64,000 bases of DNA from Cenococcum geophilum 1.58 (GCA_001692895.1 KV748228.1:497344-561343); one strand, 5' to 3'; numbered from the stretch's first letter, positions 1-13,614 are shown. Numbers and translations are program-made. Notes: generated from the sequence alone by a model not told the origin.

Positions 1-613
1 GAGCCATTGAAGGCGTAAAGGGGATTCATCTATTCTAACCACCGTAATACTAATAAGCGAGCGGGATATTATGTGTATTTAGGTATCTTTTATACCTAAG
101 CCCCAGCTAGGCCCTCTCTAAGGGTCACTACTCCGTTAAAAGGAGATAGGGAAAACCGTAGGTCGCAATCCAAGCTGCTAGGTAGTATTTGGTAGTTAAA
201 AACGGCGAGTAACCGTATACTCCGTGGGCGACTGCCTTAGGGGTTAGAAGGGGCCGTATATTTGCTCGTTCGTTCGTTTACTTATACGCTTATTTGTTTA
301 TTAATATAAGGTCGTTAATACTTTCTATTGGGGGCTAGGGGATGCTTTTAAAAGCTATTTATCCACGTTAGATTATATAGGTGCTTGGTAGGAGAACTAG
401 TGGCTGTATTATAAAGGGGTACCGTTAGTAGTGGTTTTCGAGATCTCACCATCCCATGTGAAAACTTTTCACTACGCCCCACGACGTATACAACTACCAG
501 GTCCTACTTGCACGCGCTGTGCAACGTCTCTACGTTGGCTTTAGGTCTGAACTTCGAAGACCTAGGTTTGTAGCTGTCACCACGTATAAGTGCAGAATCC
601 GTTTTTAACGGCC
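1..613. other. unassigned AT-moderate sequence
   Basis: No reading frame, tRNA, rRNA or repeat relation to the rest of the window could be recognised here. Base composition is less extreme than in the neighbouring RIP-mutated elements, especially at about 420-600. The right edge is set by the abrupt start of similarity to the Copia A/B/C interior near position 614. Confidence 0.5.
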
Positions 614-1145
614 TGATAGATTATTTATAAATAATAAAGATTTTAGCTCCTAGCTAGGATATAAGATTATTATTATAAACAAATCTACTAGAGAGAGTAA
701 TTTTACGATCTACGGTAACCTTATCTATTAGAGCTTAACTAAAAGTAAGCGCGTTACTTAAAGCGTTTTAGTGTTAGAGATATATAGAATAGTCAGCGGA
801 GTTAATATAGCAATTGTAATTAAAACTACCTTAAAGATGATTATAGATTGACTTAAACTCCCTATTATCTCTATAATTATATACACCAACTTATATTCCC
901 TCTATAAGTATTTAGTTAAGCTTAATACTATAAAGGAGAAGCGCCTTATAATTAATATTATGGTACTATAGCAATCTTATAAGCGTTAAGAACTCTTTAA
1001 GATTTAATAAATTACTAGCTAAAATAACCTAGTAGATGCGATAATAAAGGTAAACCTAAATAAGGCACTAGAGATGTTTATTAATATAAATACTCTATAT
1101 ATGCGAGTTAAAGGTTAGGTTAAGAGGGAGTAAAAGATACGGCGA

Positions 1146-1220
1146 GGGCCGCTAAGGCGCTAGTGGTAAGTAAGCTAATAGCAATTTTCTATCCTAGGGA
1201 TAGAAAATTATAATTGGCTA
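1146..1220. repeat. palindromic module in Copia fragment
   Basis: Flank GGGCCGCTAAGGCGCTAG, then an AT-mutated version of the palindrome (ATTTTCTATCCTAGGGATAG...). Relative to the sense of the surrounding fragment it is inverted compared with Copia A, B, C and D. Confidence 0.7.
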
Positions 1221-1347
1221 GTAGAAGTCCGGGTTAGTAAAATAAGACGTATTACCTACTAAAGTCTGCTATATTCTACCTACTATTATATTATTATATA
1301 CGGTCTGTTTATATATAGATAGTAACTATAAAAAGAAAAGTTGCTAG

Positions 1348-1501
1348 TGTTAGGAATAAGGCAACTTGCCGTCATATACCGTTGTGGTACTAGCGTAGTA
1401 AGGAACCTTAAGTTTCTTACCCGCCCCTATCTAATATAACAAGCTTTTCTATCACTATATCTACTTAAGTAGTATTGGTAATTCACCCTGTGTTACTAAC
1501 A
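1348..1501 (+). repeat. 3' LTR of truncated Copia
   Basis: Begins TGTTAGGAATAAGGC and ends ACTAACA. Its inner part matches the LTR of Copia C (TACTTAAGTAGTATTGGT beside TACTCGAGTAGCATTGGT). At 154 bp it is shorter than the LTRs of the complete copies because it has fewer internal CACGTGACGGCAA-type repeats. Confidence 0.8.
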
Positions 1502-2930
1502 ATAGTTAATAGTATATTTAACTCTAACGCGGATATTAAATATCCGCGTATACTAGTAGTTGATATTCTCCTTTATAGAAGGACAGAGTATATAACTCTA
1601 GGACCTATTTTAGATAGTGAGGCTTCTATTAACGGCAACTATTGTATAATAGAGAATATCTTCCTAAAATAACTACAGTATAATTACGAAACCGCTTTTA
1701 ATAACTGGCTTTTCCTAGTATATAGAGATTAGAAAACCGTAAAGCTTATTTAATTATATAAAGAGGAGCGGGTTAAGGCGGAAGATGCGTATAATAGCTA
1801 TAAGTGGGTGTTGCCTATTCTAGGGCTATAGTATATGCGATTAAACTTCCTATATATAGTTATGCGTACGTTCTATAGGGGTAAGGAAGCCGCGTAGTAG
1901 TTTTTAGCGCTTTACGCCTATATAAACTACTTAGGACGGCGTAGTATTCCTAGGGAAAAAGCCCTATTTTATTATATGGAAGAGCTAATCCTCTAAAGCT
2001 TTAACGCTTATATTATTGCGTTATTCCTACTCTATATCCGCAATAAGTGCAATATTAAGGTAGATAGTAAGGCTAAGCGATATATACGAAACCTATCTCT
2101 ATAGCAATTTCTAGAGCATATTAAGGATATCCGCACAGCGGCTTTTTTAAGAGATATATGCCGCAATCCAAATTAGCGTATGTTTAATTATTTAGAGCTA
2201 CCTGCTAACGTATATTAGCTAGCAGCAACGTTATCCTTTACGGGTACATTAAACTTTGCCGCTAATAACTACAATATAGAGTTCTTTAATTATATCCGGT
2301 TTTTATAGGTTATTAATACTTATAAGCTTTTAAAATACGCTATTAAGCATACGGATATCGGACTACTAAAGCGTATAATCCCTTACCTTTGCTTATACTT
2401 TACTAAAAGCTTATTAAAGAACTATATATATAATATACTGATCCTATAGTAACTAGTTAGAATAAGTGCTTTAACGGGCTATTCTTACTAATAGTTTAGT
2501 TAACCTTTAAGGGCGGCTAGATAGCTTCTTTAAGACGGATTGCCTTAATAAACTGCTAAATCTTTAACTTAAGGAGTTGCTCTAAATATATGGGAATTTA
2601 ACGTTTAGTATAGACGAGCTGTTTAAATAGAGTGTTCTTATAATAAGTTATACTAGCGCGCTCCGCGATATTTTTAAGCGTATAAACAGCGAACGTATAA
2701 ACAGCGAATATATAACTAAGTCTCTAGCGCTAGATATCCGCTATCTTATAGATTAGATTAGGAAGGATTTAATTATACAATATAGGCGGCGCTTAGCAGA
2801 TTTTAAGGCTCCTTTACTTCTATAGCGCGGATATAAGAAACTTATAAAGGATAGCGTAAATATATTTAACGCCTTTCTATTAACTGCAGCTGGTTTGCTA
2901 TTTAATCCCCTTATATATAGCTTTGGTAAT
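1502..2930 (+). pseudogene. DUF6589-like gene remnant, first part
   Basis: A plus-strand frame runs from about 1520 to beyond 2400, broken mainly by TAG/TAA. Readable pieces include LGPILDSEASINGNY, VYRD-stop-KTVKLI (a YGDQKT-like motif), KWVLPILGL and INTYKLLKYAIKHTDIGLL. From memory of the family these resemble fungal DUF6589 proteins, large proteins of unknown function usually found in repeated, transposon-like contexts. The frame fades after about 2550. The left end abuts the LTR of the Copia fragment and the right end is cut by Copia A at the GTAAT target site, continuing at 15292. No function is assigned. The family call is tentative; the coding nature is well supported by the long interrupted frame. 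Confidence 0.5.
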
Positions 2931-3138
2931 TGTTAGTCACATAAGGTGACTTACTAATAACGACTACTCGAGTAGGGTTACAGTGATGTTGGTTAATAAA
3001 GCTTATTAATTAAAATGAGGAAGGGCGAGGAACGTAAGGCTCCTCGCCACGCTAGTGCCGCGGCGACACGTGATAGCAACTTGCCATCACGTAACGGCAG
3101 TTTGCCGTACGTGACGGCAACTTGCCTTATTCCCGACA
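2931..3138 (-). repeat. Copia A 3' LTR (208 bp)
   Basis: Left-hand LTR, from TGTTAGTCACATAAGG to TTATTCCCGACA. It contains two extra CACGTAACGGCA-type repeats that are absent from its partner at 15125-15291, which explains the 41-bp length difference. Confidence 0.88.
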
Positions 3139-3299
3139 CTAGCAACTCTTCTTTTATAGTTGCTATCTATAGATAAATACTGCTTAACTATTATAACAAA
3201 TATAAATTCTCCTTACTTACTATTGCTATTATAATATAAGTCTCGCTGTCCTAAAATTTGCCTTTTAGCACGTAGCTCTCTTACTTAGGAGTCGTAGGT

Positions 3300-6200
3300 A
3301 GGCATCTTATTTAGAGGGCCGTTAAGGCGCTAGTAATAAGCAAGCTAATAGCGATTTTCTATCCCGGGGATGGAAAATCCTAATTAGCTAGGTTAAGTCA
3401 GGGTCTATAAAATCCCCCCTCTTAAAAAGTCTTAGTAAGAGAATCTAACTAATTAAATAACTTTAACCGCTGGTTAAAGTTCCTAGATATCTTAAGACCT
3501 TATATAACTAAGAAATTTTTAGGGACTCCCTTTTAACCTAACCTTTAACTTATATATATAGAGTATTTATATTAATAAACGTCTTTAGTGCCTTATTTAG
3601 GTTCGCCTTTATTATTATATCTACTAGGTTATCTTAGCTATTAATTTATTAAATCTTAAAGAGTTTTTAACGCTTATAGGATTGCTAAAGTGCTATAATA
3701 TTAATTATAAGGCGCTTCTTCTTTATAGTACTAAGCTTAACTAAACACTCGTAGAGGGAATATAAGTTGGTATATATAATTATAGGAATAACGGGAAGTT
3801 TAAGTTAATCTATAATTATCTTTAGGGTAGTTCTAATTATAATTGCTATATTAACTCCGCTAACTATTCTATATATCTCTAATACTAAAATACTTTAGGT
3901 AACGCGCTTGCTCTTAGTTAAGCTCTAATAGATAAGATTACTATAGATTATAAAGTTATTCTCTCCTATAAATTCGTTTATAATAATAATCTTATATCCT
4001 AACTAGAAGCTAAAATCTTTATTATTTATAAACGATCTATTAATAAATATAAAGAGCTTAGCGGTAGGAAGATTAATAGGCACATAGAGTAGTCCCTAAT
4101 TAAGATAGTTTATTTACTAGGAAAGACGTTTATTTAGGGTAAGAACGTTATCTTTAGTTAGTTCCTAGTATTAGGCGGTAACGGAGAGATTAAATAAAGC
4201 CTTAAGTTAATAGATAGAAGCAATATAAGCTCCGCAAGCGCGTTGCTCTATATATCCTTACTTTAGGGAATTAACGTTAATAACGTTAATCTTTTTACCT
4301 TAACCTTTCTGGCGTAAAGCAATAGAATTCTTATTTAGGGAGAGGATGCATCTATTAAAAAGTAATAGTGTTATTAAATTAAGCTTTTCCTTTAGCTTTG
4401 CTATAAGATTTACCTTTACTAGCTTATCCTCTTTAAGAGCTAAAAATTAGTCGTCTCCTAAGATAATTATATTATTAGTTTATATACTAATAATTCTAAA
4501 TAGGGTTCCTATAGTTATAATAAGGAAGCAGGGATTAAATATAGAAGTAATTATTAAAAGCTTCTCTTTATGGTGCTTACTATAGGTAGCCTACTAGTGA
4601 GTTCCTACCTCTATAATTCTATATAATGGCTTAAGTATAACTATAATTATATCATTAGGATACTGGTAGCGAATTTGCTTTAGAAGGTATGCTAATATTA
4701 AGCGCTAAAGGTGCGTCTTTAATTGGGTATAGACTTAAGTAATATCTTATAAATAAACCGCTATTCTATTCTTTATTAAGGAGGGAGCTAATATAATAAT
4801 AACTCGCTAACTAGCTCGTTAAATTATAGGAGATTATATAAGAATTATCTCTTTGCTATTATTGTTATAACCTTAGATAATAAGCCTTAATTTCTTAAAT
4901 AGGGCATTAGTAGCTTTACCCTTAATCTTATTAACCATCCTTAACTTAAAGATGCGAACTTTATTAAACTTAGTAGGGTTATACTTCTTAAATTTAAAGA
5001 CTCCTCTTATAATAAGACTATCAATCTCCTACTTATTAGATACTTAGAAAGGAGCTCCTAAAATTATAATACAACCTTCCTTTTAGAGCTGTTTTATAAG
5101 TTTAAAGTTAGCCTTCTCCTTAGCTATTATAAAGGCTATTAATAGCTTAACTCTATTCTTAATAGCGGCAATAAATTGCTCTTTAAAATTAACAAAATGT
5201 TAGTAATTTTATAATCCCTTTAGGCGATCTCTACCGCGTTATAGTTGCGGCGCATCTACTATAATTATATTAGAATTATAGTCGCCTTCTAGAGTATATT
5301 AATTATAGTTCTTCTTTAGGGCCTCTTTTAGGGTATTCTATAAAGGCTCAGAACTATTATCTTTATAGTAAGGCTTAATAATAGTTAAATGGAATTAAGT
5401 AGGTTTGTAAAGCATTTAAATAGTATAAGTTTAACTATTAATTATAATAAGTTAATATAGGCCTAACTACCCTCCCTTTTTACGCTATACGCGTACCTTA
5501 GACTAAAGTGGCAGATTAAGCATAGTTAAGGTGTTTAAGCCATTTCTTATTCCTAGTACGTTGTTAACCTGGTATATAGCGTAAAGACGTCGCACCTCCT
5601 TCGTTGCCTTATAAATAGCCTTAGCTTATTACACGATGGAGGGAGATAGTAGAGAATTGTTAGTTATTTAAGGGTAGGCGCTAAAGACTAGTAATATGGG
5701 TATAAGTCTATCTAGGTTAGCGGAATTGTTAATAGCTTTAACAGCCATTTATAAGGTAAGTTCTTCGCTAGCATCCTCTAGTTTTAAAGAGATAATCTTA
5801 TATACGCGGCATAATAGCGTGTAATATTACTCTACTTTTTTAACGCTATTATATGCCTTAACAGGGACTTCCTTAACCTTAATTACTATTGCCTTTATCT
5901 ATTATTAAAACTCTATAGATAAGAAGTTCTTTCCTATATTATGGACGATTTAATTAGGGGGTCCTAGGTAGACATTAATTTAGTATAATTAAAGGGTATC
6001 CTATATATTCTTAGCTAATATATCCTTTAAGAATTGTGCGGCTTAGAAGGAGGTTAAGAAGTTAATAACTTAGAGTACTAGCTTGCCGCTAAGATATATA
6101 ACGTTAATAATAATACAGAAGTTAAAGTTGTAGTTATCTTTAAGGGTGAACTTAAATTGGCTAGGGGACTTTTGGTTTATTTAGTAGTAATAGCAGTACT

Positions 6201-7371
6201 TTATAAAATACTTAACTGCCTTAACCTTAACTTTATAGCCTACTTATTAAAGAACTCTAAGTAATTAATAAATAGATAGGTGGCTAAAACAATAGTGTAG
6301 TTAACGTAACTCTAACTTAGTTAGGTAGCTCTAAGCAATACTTTTTTCTAGTTAATAAAGGAGCAACTAAGGGTAACCCTACTTGCGCATAACGGGCACC
6401 TAATTATCTCCCTAAATAAGTATATCCTTAAGGTTATTAAGCTTAATGCCTAATTTATCTATATCTTTAATGCAAAATAGAAATAGGATGTTTATAGAAA
6501 TAATGTAAAAGGTAATGTACCCTAAGGGGGTTTGGACCCTAATTGTGCTAAGAGAGATTATAGTACCCTTGCCAAAACGAATCGTGTGTTGGCCTGCTAT
6601 TAAATAGTTAATCTAAATAGAGCTATTAAGCTGCTAAAGGGCTTAAACTTAAGGTTCTCCTGCTATAGATACTCCTATAGCTTTAGTATCTAGTATAATA
6701 CTATAAAAGATGTTTACTAAGTATCTATTATTAAAAAAGAACGCGGAACTCTCCCTTAGCTTATTAAAGATATTTAACTTTATAGTAAAATAGAGCGTAG
6801 ATTGGTTATTAAGAATAGTAATAGTTTATATACTATCTACCTTACTATATTTAGTGAAGTATTGGTTAGGTAAGTACTCTTTAATTTCTATATCTATAAG
6901 GAGCTATTTAGCCTTATTAACCTTACCCTTAAGATCTTCTACGCCTTTATATTAAACTAGGAAGCTTTAAAAGTAGGCCGTAGTAACCTTATAATTTCTA
7001 ACATTTCTTACACTCTAGCGAAACTTATTATATGCCTTCTTTTACTTATTAAAAGAATACCTAGTTAACTAGTAATTTGGTTTCTTATAAACGTAGCACT
7101 TCTTTTAGCAATTACTTTAAAATAAACCTCTATAAGGGCCTCCACCTTTACCTTATAGTCGTTAATTATACCCTCTACCGTATTGCCTACCCCGGCCACT
7201 ATATGTTTGATTAGTCCAGTTATAATTATATTGGTTAGGCGGGTTAATTAAAGTAGGTTAGAGTTAGGCGTTAAATTACTATACTTCTTAAAAGCGTAGA
7301 GCGGTGCTAATAGAAGATCTTAATTAAGTATATATTCCTTTATAAGTATTTATAGGATTAAAGAAAGTAAG
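3300..7371 (-). pseudogene. Copia A pol and C-terminal gag, degenerate
   Basis: Minus-strand relic parallel to 53300-57130 of Copia C. The reverse transcriptase tail reads like LGDDQFLALKEDKL near 4330-4500 and the gag zinc-knuckle region lies near 7070-7160. Cleaves, copies and integrates the element RNA in living relatives; here the frame is saturated with TAA/TAG and the catalytic Asp codons are mutated. Broken at 7371 by Copia D and resumed at 13620. Confidence 0.75.
3316..3392. repeat. palindromic module in Copia A 3' UTR
   Basis: Contains GATTTTCTATCCCGGGGATG then GAAAATC, flanked by AGGGCCGTTAAGGCGCTAG. Lies between the end of pol and the 3' LTR. Confidence 0.8.
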
Positions 7372-7618
7372 TGTATAATTACAGCACCTGCTGTACCAAC
7401 CGCATACGCGTTTACGCGTTCAGTGCACCAACCACTCGCTTACGCGTCTAGTGCACTTATAAAGCACTAACTAATTAGGGGGGAGGCGCATTAGTATATA
7501 GACCACGTAGTCTGCTTTATACAATTAACAGTCACCATCATTTAAAAGAGTATACGATACTACACGTATTTCGTGCCCCTGGATCTAACTCATTTATGCT
7601 ATTAAGTTAGTACGAACA
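7372..7618 (+). repeat. Copia D 5' LTR (247 bp)
   Basis: Starts TGTATAATTACAGCACC and ends TTAGTACGAACA. Contains paired ACGCGTTTACGCGTT and CAGTGCACCAACCACT-type subrepeats, likely part of the promoter region. Confidence 0.9.
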
Positions 7619-7998
7619 CTAATTAGTAAGCGCGCATAGATCAGCAATTACTTGATACCTCCCCCCAAGCGATATATACGACAGCAACTACCCGTTTAGA
7701 CTCCTAGTACGACCTACTAGAAGGTCGGAAGTTAGGGATTACGGACTTATCTCTAACTCTATATACTTATTTAAGTCTTAGTATAGTTTATTAGAAGTTA
7801 TAGACGCGAATATAGACCTATATGGAACCCCTATCCTTAACCCCCTTAAACCTTAAACCTCTTCAGACCTTTTACGGAAAACCCCTACCCTCCTACGAAC
7901 TATTACAGACCCGTTAATTAATTTTACGGACCGTTATAAGACCTCCCCCACCCGTTATAAGCTGCTACTACCTACTACGCACTATACTATACTATAGT

Positions 7999-10900
7999 AT
8001 GGCAGATATCAGTAAGCAAGTTAGTAAAGGTTAAAAGAAGTAGAGACAAGGAGTTAACGTTATATCTATAAATAACGTTAACAACTATATTAGTTTCAAA
8101 ATCCTTAAATACAAATACTTTAAGCTTATAAATAACGACCTATGGGAGCAATACTAGAAAGACTTTGTGGACTTTACGGAAGCTATTCTTAAGGCCTATG
8201 ACCCTATTACTATCTGTAAACTATAAACCCTTTTACGTAACTAAGGTATATAGGTTAAAAGGAATAAACGAGTTACTATTGTACAGTCCTTATACAATAC
8301 AATACATAAAAAGGATTAAACGGAATAGACTAAAGAGGAAATCCTAGACTAGTTCTAAGAAACTAAGGAACTCTTTACTTCTTCCAAACTTAATATAATT
8401 GCTAGCCTTATACCTAACCCACTTAACCAAATTCGTCCCATAAACCTAAGTGGCTTTAGACTTAACCTTATTAGCCAAAATACACCCTACTCTTAAGTTA
8501 TAAATTACAATACCCCTATAAACCAAAATACGGACTAAACTACCCCTGCTATTTAAGTTATAGACCCGTAAGCTATATATCCGCAAGCCACAGATCTATA
8601 AGTTATAGATCCGTAACCTATCTAAGTAAAGACTTATAGTAAGGAGCTAGCTAACCTAGCCAAGCTCTATACCAATAAATCTAAGTACAGCAGTAAAAAT
8701 AATAATTTTAAATTTAAACTAACTATTTTTACGGACCTCTACTAGAAGGCCAATATTCCTAAACAAGAGTTTAGCCAAGCCTACTCTACTATGCTGCGCG
8801 GCCTAGCACTTAACCACTACTACACTAACCTCAAGAGCAACCTCCTTAGTGTCCCCTTTAATAAGTTATACGAAGCTACCTGCAACTACTTTAAAGAACC
8901 GGAATATAGGCGTAATATCCTTACCTAATAGAATGCAACTAAGCTACGGACCGTAATCGACAAGAATACTAAAAAATCGACTATAAAGTGCCTATAAATT
9001 CTCATTAAAGACCTCCAGCACCTATAGCACGGCCTTAACGCTAAGCTTCGAACAGACAACTTCCTGCATAATAAACTTATTACGGCCTACTAGGAAGTAA
9101 AGCCCTATAAGTACACCTACTACAAGCCTATAGATACCTTAGCTAGCCTTATTAATAATCTACGCTCCTCTATTATAACCTATAAAGTCTTAAACCCACT
9201 AGGTAGCACTTACGCCTTTATTACGGATATTTAATATCCGTAAATAGACTTAGACGTCTACTTTACGGACCGCCGCTATTGCTAGCAGCACCCGTACCGA
9301 CCAAGTCCTACCTATAACCCCCGCAGCAACCCCTATATAAAAGTATACCCCCATAGACAAATAAGCCAGAAATGCTTTATATATAGCAAGGAAGGATGTT
9401 AGTCTATAAGGTATACCTAGGAAGAACATAACAGGTCTAAGAAAAGATTTAATAAACGGATTAGCCAGTTTATCTTAGAATATAAAGGAGAGGAAGAAGA
9501 GAAGCCCCCTAATAAGTTAATAGAAGCCCTTATAATTAACTTTAACCTAAACAACTAAAAATAGGAGACCCTAGAGACGTTCCTAACTACTTTTAGACCT
9601 TTTACGGACAGCTAAGCCTTTAATATTACAACCGTATTAGCCGACCGTTCCTTTATACACTTAGTTACGCCTAAAAACCATTCCACAAGCACCCCTATTA
9701 CGGATGTTATAGATTATAAGCAGGACCTATTTACATATATTACTACAAAACGCTATACCCCTAAGGAATTCTACGGTGTTATAATTGACATAGGCGCCTC
9801 TAAGAAGTCTACTATAGGCTACGGACAATACCTTGTATATAGGACCACCGCAAATAACAATATGGACATTAATATTACGCAAACTAGGGCCGTAAACGTC
9901 CAATTCGGCATTAGCTCAACTGCATTAATTAGATTAGTTATAGTTAAGACCCTAATTAGCCTAGTTAACTTCTATATAGTAAAAGCAGACACCCCTTTCT
10001 TACTTTGCCTTACGGACATAAATTGGTTATAGGTTTACTATAATAATATTACGGACACCTTAATCGGCCCTATAACTGCCCTAGGAAGCAAGCATATTAC
10101 CCTACTAATTATATAACAATTTGGACACCCGTTCCTTATATAAGGAGAGACTTTACAGACCTATATTTAGGAATCTTTTAACTATAACCCGTGCTACCTT
10201 ACTAGTATGGAGATCCACCGTCTACACTGCCGTTTCGGCCACCTATTAGCCGAAAAGCTATATAGAGTCCTTAAACGCTCTAGACATAACAACGTTAATA
10301 GAAAGGCAGTTAATTACCTAACTAAATACTGCTCCTTTTGCTAGAAATACGGACGTTCCCTAGGCCAATTTAAGTTTACCCTTTATAAGAACCTTAACTT
10401 TAACCACTTAGTATATATAGATATTATATACATTAACGGCAGCCTAGTATTACATATAATTAACAAGGCAACCCGCTACTAAGCCGCCTATTAGTTGCAA
10501 AATATATCCGTAAAGCACACTTGGGATATTTTACGGACCTGCTAGATTAACACGTACGTTAGACCTCCTAAGTATATCACCCACAACACCGGTAGGAACT
10601 TCATTAGTAAGAAATTCTAGCAGTATGCTATGGCCATGGCTATATTAACAAAAGCTGTTCTAGTTAAGGCGTATTAGTCTATTAGGCTTATTAAGTAAGC
10701 TTACCTAGCTTTATAGAGAGCTTATTAAATCATTACGGACGAATATAAGGACATCTAAAAGGAACTGGCTCTGCAGATAGCCGTAAAAGCCGTTAATAAT
10801 ACCGCTGGCCCGGACGGACTAGTACCTACCCTCTTAGTTTACGGAGCCTACCTAAGGATAAGTAACCTAGATCCTCCTGCCCCGTCTATTACGGAACAAG

Positions 10901-13017
10901 CAGCTGCAATACAGAAGGTAATAGCCGAGATAGTTAAGCTACGGGCCAAATAAACTGTTAATAACGCCCTATACTACCGTAACGGACCTAACACGACCTT
11001 AGTACACGACCTCCCGCTTAACTCTAAAGTCCTTATATAGCGTAAAAGCGGCAAGTAGACCGGACCCTACCGTTTACTAGCCGTAGAAAATAAGACGTGC
11101 TACGTACAACTTCCTAACGGGCCAACTAGGTTTAGAAGCACGTCCGTAAAACCCTACTTTCGGCCTAAAGACACCTATAACGTTAAGCTAGACGAACTAA
11201 AAACAACTACCAAACTAAACAAACCAGAAGCGACCGCCAAATTAAACAAACTAGAAGCACCCTTGCCTACCCTAGAAGTCCCCTAGAAACCTACTAAACC
11301 CGCTATACTAACTATAAAGCGCGGTTAAGGACGCCCCTAAAAGCACCCTATAACTAAGAATACTATAACGGAGATTTACCTAACCTCCGCAGGAATATCC
11401 GCAAAGCAATATCCGCCTGCGGATATATTAGTTCTAATATAGGAAACCCCGTTTACGGACTTATAACGTAAAGAGATTAACGGACTACTTAAAAAGGGCG
11501 TCTTTACGGTTATAACGGAAAGAGACGTTCCGTAAGGCGTCCGTATATTTAACTTACGCTTTATTAATGAAATTAAGCACCCTAGTACTAATAGAGCTTT
11601 TAAAAAATTAAGGCTTGTTATATAAGCCTATAACAACCAAGGAAAGGACTTAATCCTTATATAATCGCCTATAATTTAATAAGTCAGCTAACGGATTATA
11701 CTTGCACTTATACCCAGCCTATAGCAAAGCAAACCTATAGCTCTTTACCTACGGGATATCTCGCAAGCCTACGTGCAGTCTAATATCTACCTAAACAGGG
11801 ATATCTTTATACAACCACCCTACGAGCTTAACCTATAACTAGGAACAATTCTACGGGTTGTAAAACCCCTATACGGAGTACTAGAAGCTAGAAACCATTA
11901 GTTTAAGACGTACTACTAGCATTACATTAGTAAGCTTAAAATGGAACAGTCGACCTATAACCCCTGCCTCCTATACAGCCTATTAAACGGCCTTGGTATC
12001 GTCGGGCTCTAAATAAACAATACCCTCTTCCTAGCAGACTAGACCTTTACGGACGCTAAAGAAACCAAACTACAAAAGGCTAAGTTCTTAGCAAAGCTGT
12101 GAGAGCAGTTAACTAAGCAGAATCCGATTAGGTTTAACGGAGGCCTAATTATATAAAAGGGTAACCTAATTAAGCTAACTTAGGAGCGCCAAGCTTAAAA
12201 CCTAAAGCCTATTATAGTAAAGCCTACGGACCTTACTAGCTCCCGCGGAGAGACCTATAAGACTATAAATATAAAGGACCAATACGCCGCCTAGCGCGTA
12301 AGAGGCGCCTATATTACTATAGTCTACCAACCCAAATCTGCCTACGATTTATCCTTTACGGCCTAGGTAGTAGATCTGCAAGAAGAAAATATCAAGCAGC
12401 TTAATAAGCGCATCTAGTAGTAAATTAACAATGCAGCAAGGGGACTTACCTTTATACCACTAGACTTAAAATCCTTTAGCCTACTAGTATTTACGGACGC
12501 CTCCTTTACTAATAATAGGGACCTATTATCACAAATCGGCTTTATACTTGTACTTACGGACCATAATTAGGACGCAAACATCCTATACTAGTCCTCAATT
12601 AAATGCAAATAAGTAACCCGCAGTGTACTAGCTTCTAAACTATACGCACTAGGTTATAGCTTTAATATAACAGCCGCAATTAAATTAACAATCTAAAAGA
12701 TCCTATAGCTGGGGCGGTTACCCCTAGTTCTATACACTAATTTAAAATCCCTCTACGACTGCCTAGTTAAACTAGGCACAATATAAGAGAAGAGGCTTAT
12801 AGTCGACCTAATATGCCTACGTTAGGCCTATAAACGACATAAGATTACGGAGGTCAAATAGATCAGCGGCGGAAACAACCTAGTAGACGCCATAACTAAG
12901 GCAAAGCCATATTAAGCCCTCAAAACCCTAATTAACACGAATAAGCTTAACCTAAAAGTTATAGAATGGGTAAAACGGGACTAACGGAGTACCTATGGTA
13001 CGCCTACGGCCCGTTAA
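7999..13017 (+). pseudogene. Copia D gag-pol polyprotein, RIP-nonsense but indel-free
   Basis: From the ATG at 7999 (MADISKQVSKG) to TAA at 13015 one single frame can be followed for 1672 codons: checks at 12001 and 12961 are exactly in phase. Order: gag; CCHC knuckle with one Cys changed to Tyr (KCFIYSKEGC, about 9370); aspartic protease (DIGASKKSTIG, about 9787); GAG-pre-integrase HHCC zinc region (LHCRFGHLLAEKL, about 10225, to CSFC near 10330); integrase core (LVYIDIIYING; THNTGRNF near 10575); reverse transcriptase with the DD motif read as INNTLFLAD at about 12014; RNase H (VFTDASFTNN, about 12489). Dozens of in-frame TAA/TAG replace Gln or Trp. No frameshift was seen. It cannot be expressed as a full protein. 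Confidence 0.92.
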
Positions 13018-13144
13018 AAGGCCGTACGGCTTATTATACGGCCTATTCTACGGACCGTAAGCTATTAGGTAGAAAACGGTAGAAAGCTACAGTGGAACTT
13101 AGTGGACTTATATAACCTACCGAATTCTACAGGGTAGTTAAACT

Positions 13145-13218
13145 AACCAATTACGATTTTCCATCCCCGGGATAGAAAATCGCCATTGGCTCGCTTAGCA
13201 CTAGCGCCTTAGCGGCCC
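13145..13218. repeat. palindromic 3'-UTR module, Copia D copy
   Basis: Core GATTTTCCATCCCCGGGAT followed by AGAAAATC is a near-perfect palindrome. Outer arms CCAATT / ATTGGC and the flank GCACTAGCGCCTTAGCGGCC are also found in the modules at 1146-1220, 3316-3392, 36955-37029 and 53105-53170, although Copia D is a different family. Confidence 0.8.
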
Positions 13219-13367
13219 TTAAGGATCCGACTTACGACCCGTTTAGAAAGCAGCCTAGACGGCACCTTAGGGGAGATTTCCTATGTATTTTCTTTTGTAT
13301 TTTACAGTTCTATTAAAGCAATTACGGAGGCTGTACATAGGTGGTTTTATTTTTCAAGTACCGCCAG

Positions 13368-13614
13368 TATATAATTACAGCACCTGCTATACTAACCGCG
13401 TACGCGTTTACGCGTTTAGTGCACCAACCACTTACTTACGCGTCTAGTGCACTTATGAAGCACTAACTAATTAGGGGGGAGGCGCATCAGTATATAGATC
13501 ACGTAGTCTACTTCATACAATCGACAGTTACCATTATCCAAAAGAGCATACAATACTACATATATTTCGTGCCCCTGGATCTAACTCACTCGTGCTATTA
13601 AGTTAGTACGAACA
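13368..13614 (+). repeat. Copia D 3' LTR (247 bp)
   Basis: Starts TATATAATTACAGCACC (TG changed to TA) and ends TTAGTACGAACA. Same length as the 5' LTR and differs from it by scattered transitions, as expected after RIP. Confidence 0.9.

Larger units (their letters stand above)
614..1501 (+). mobile_element. 5'-truncated Copia retrotransposon fragment with 3' LTR
   Basis: Positions 614-1130 are the reverse complement of the 3' pol region seen at 3480-4010, 37080-37650 and 53270-53830, so this copy lies in plus orientation, opposite to the three long copies. It continues through a 3' untranslated region with a palindromic module and ends in an LTR. Everything upstream of the last part of pol is missing and no target duplication partner was found for the left end, so it is a truncated or recombined remnant. 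Stops are frequent and no protein can be made. Confidence 0.8.
7372..13614 (+). mobile_element. Copia D, second LTR retrotransposon family, nested in Copia A
   Basis: 6243 bp with two 247-bp LTRs (7372-7618, 13368-13614) and the 5-bp duplication GTAAG at 7367-7371 and 13615-13619. Orientation is opposite to its host Copia A. It belongs to a different Copia family: LTRs and gag are unrelated in sequence to those of A-C, while integrase and RT share the family motifs. It must be younger than Copia A's insertion. Confidence 0.93.

Noticed and set aside
1..613. Possible rRNA or group I intron piece because of stem-rich text around 120-240
   Set aside because: No conserved P7/Q/R/S core or rRNA helix could be matched.
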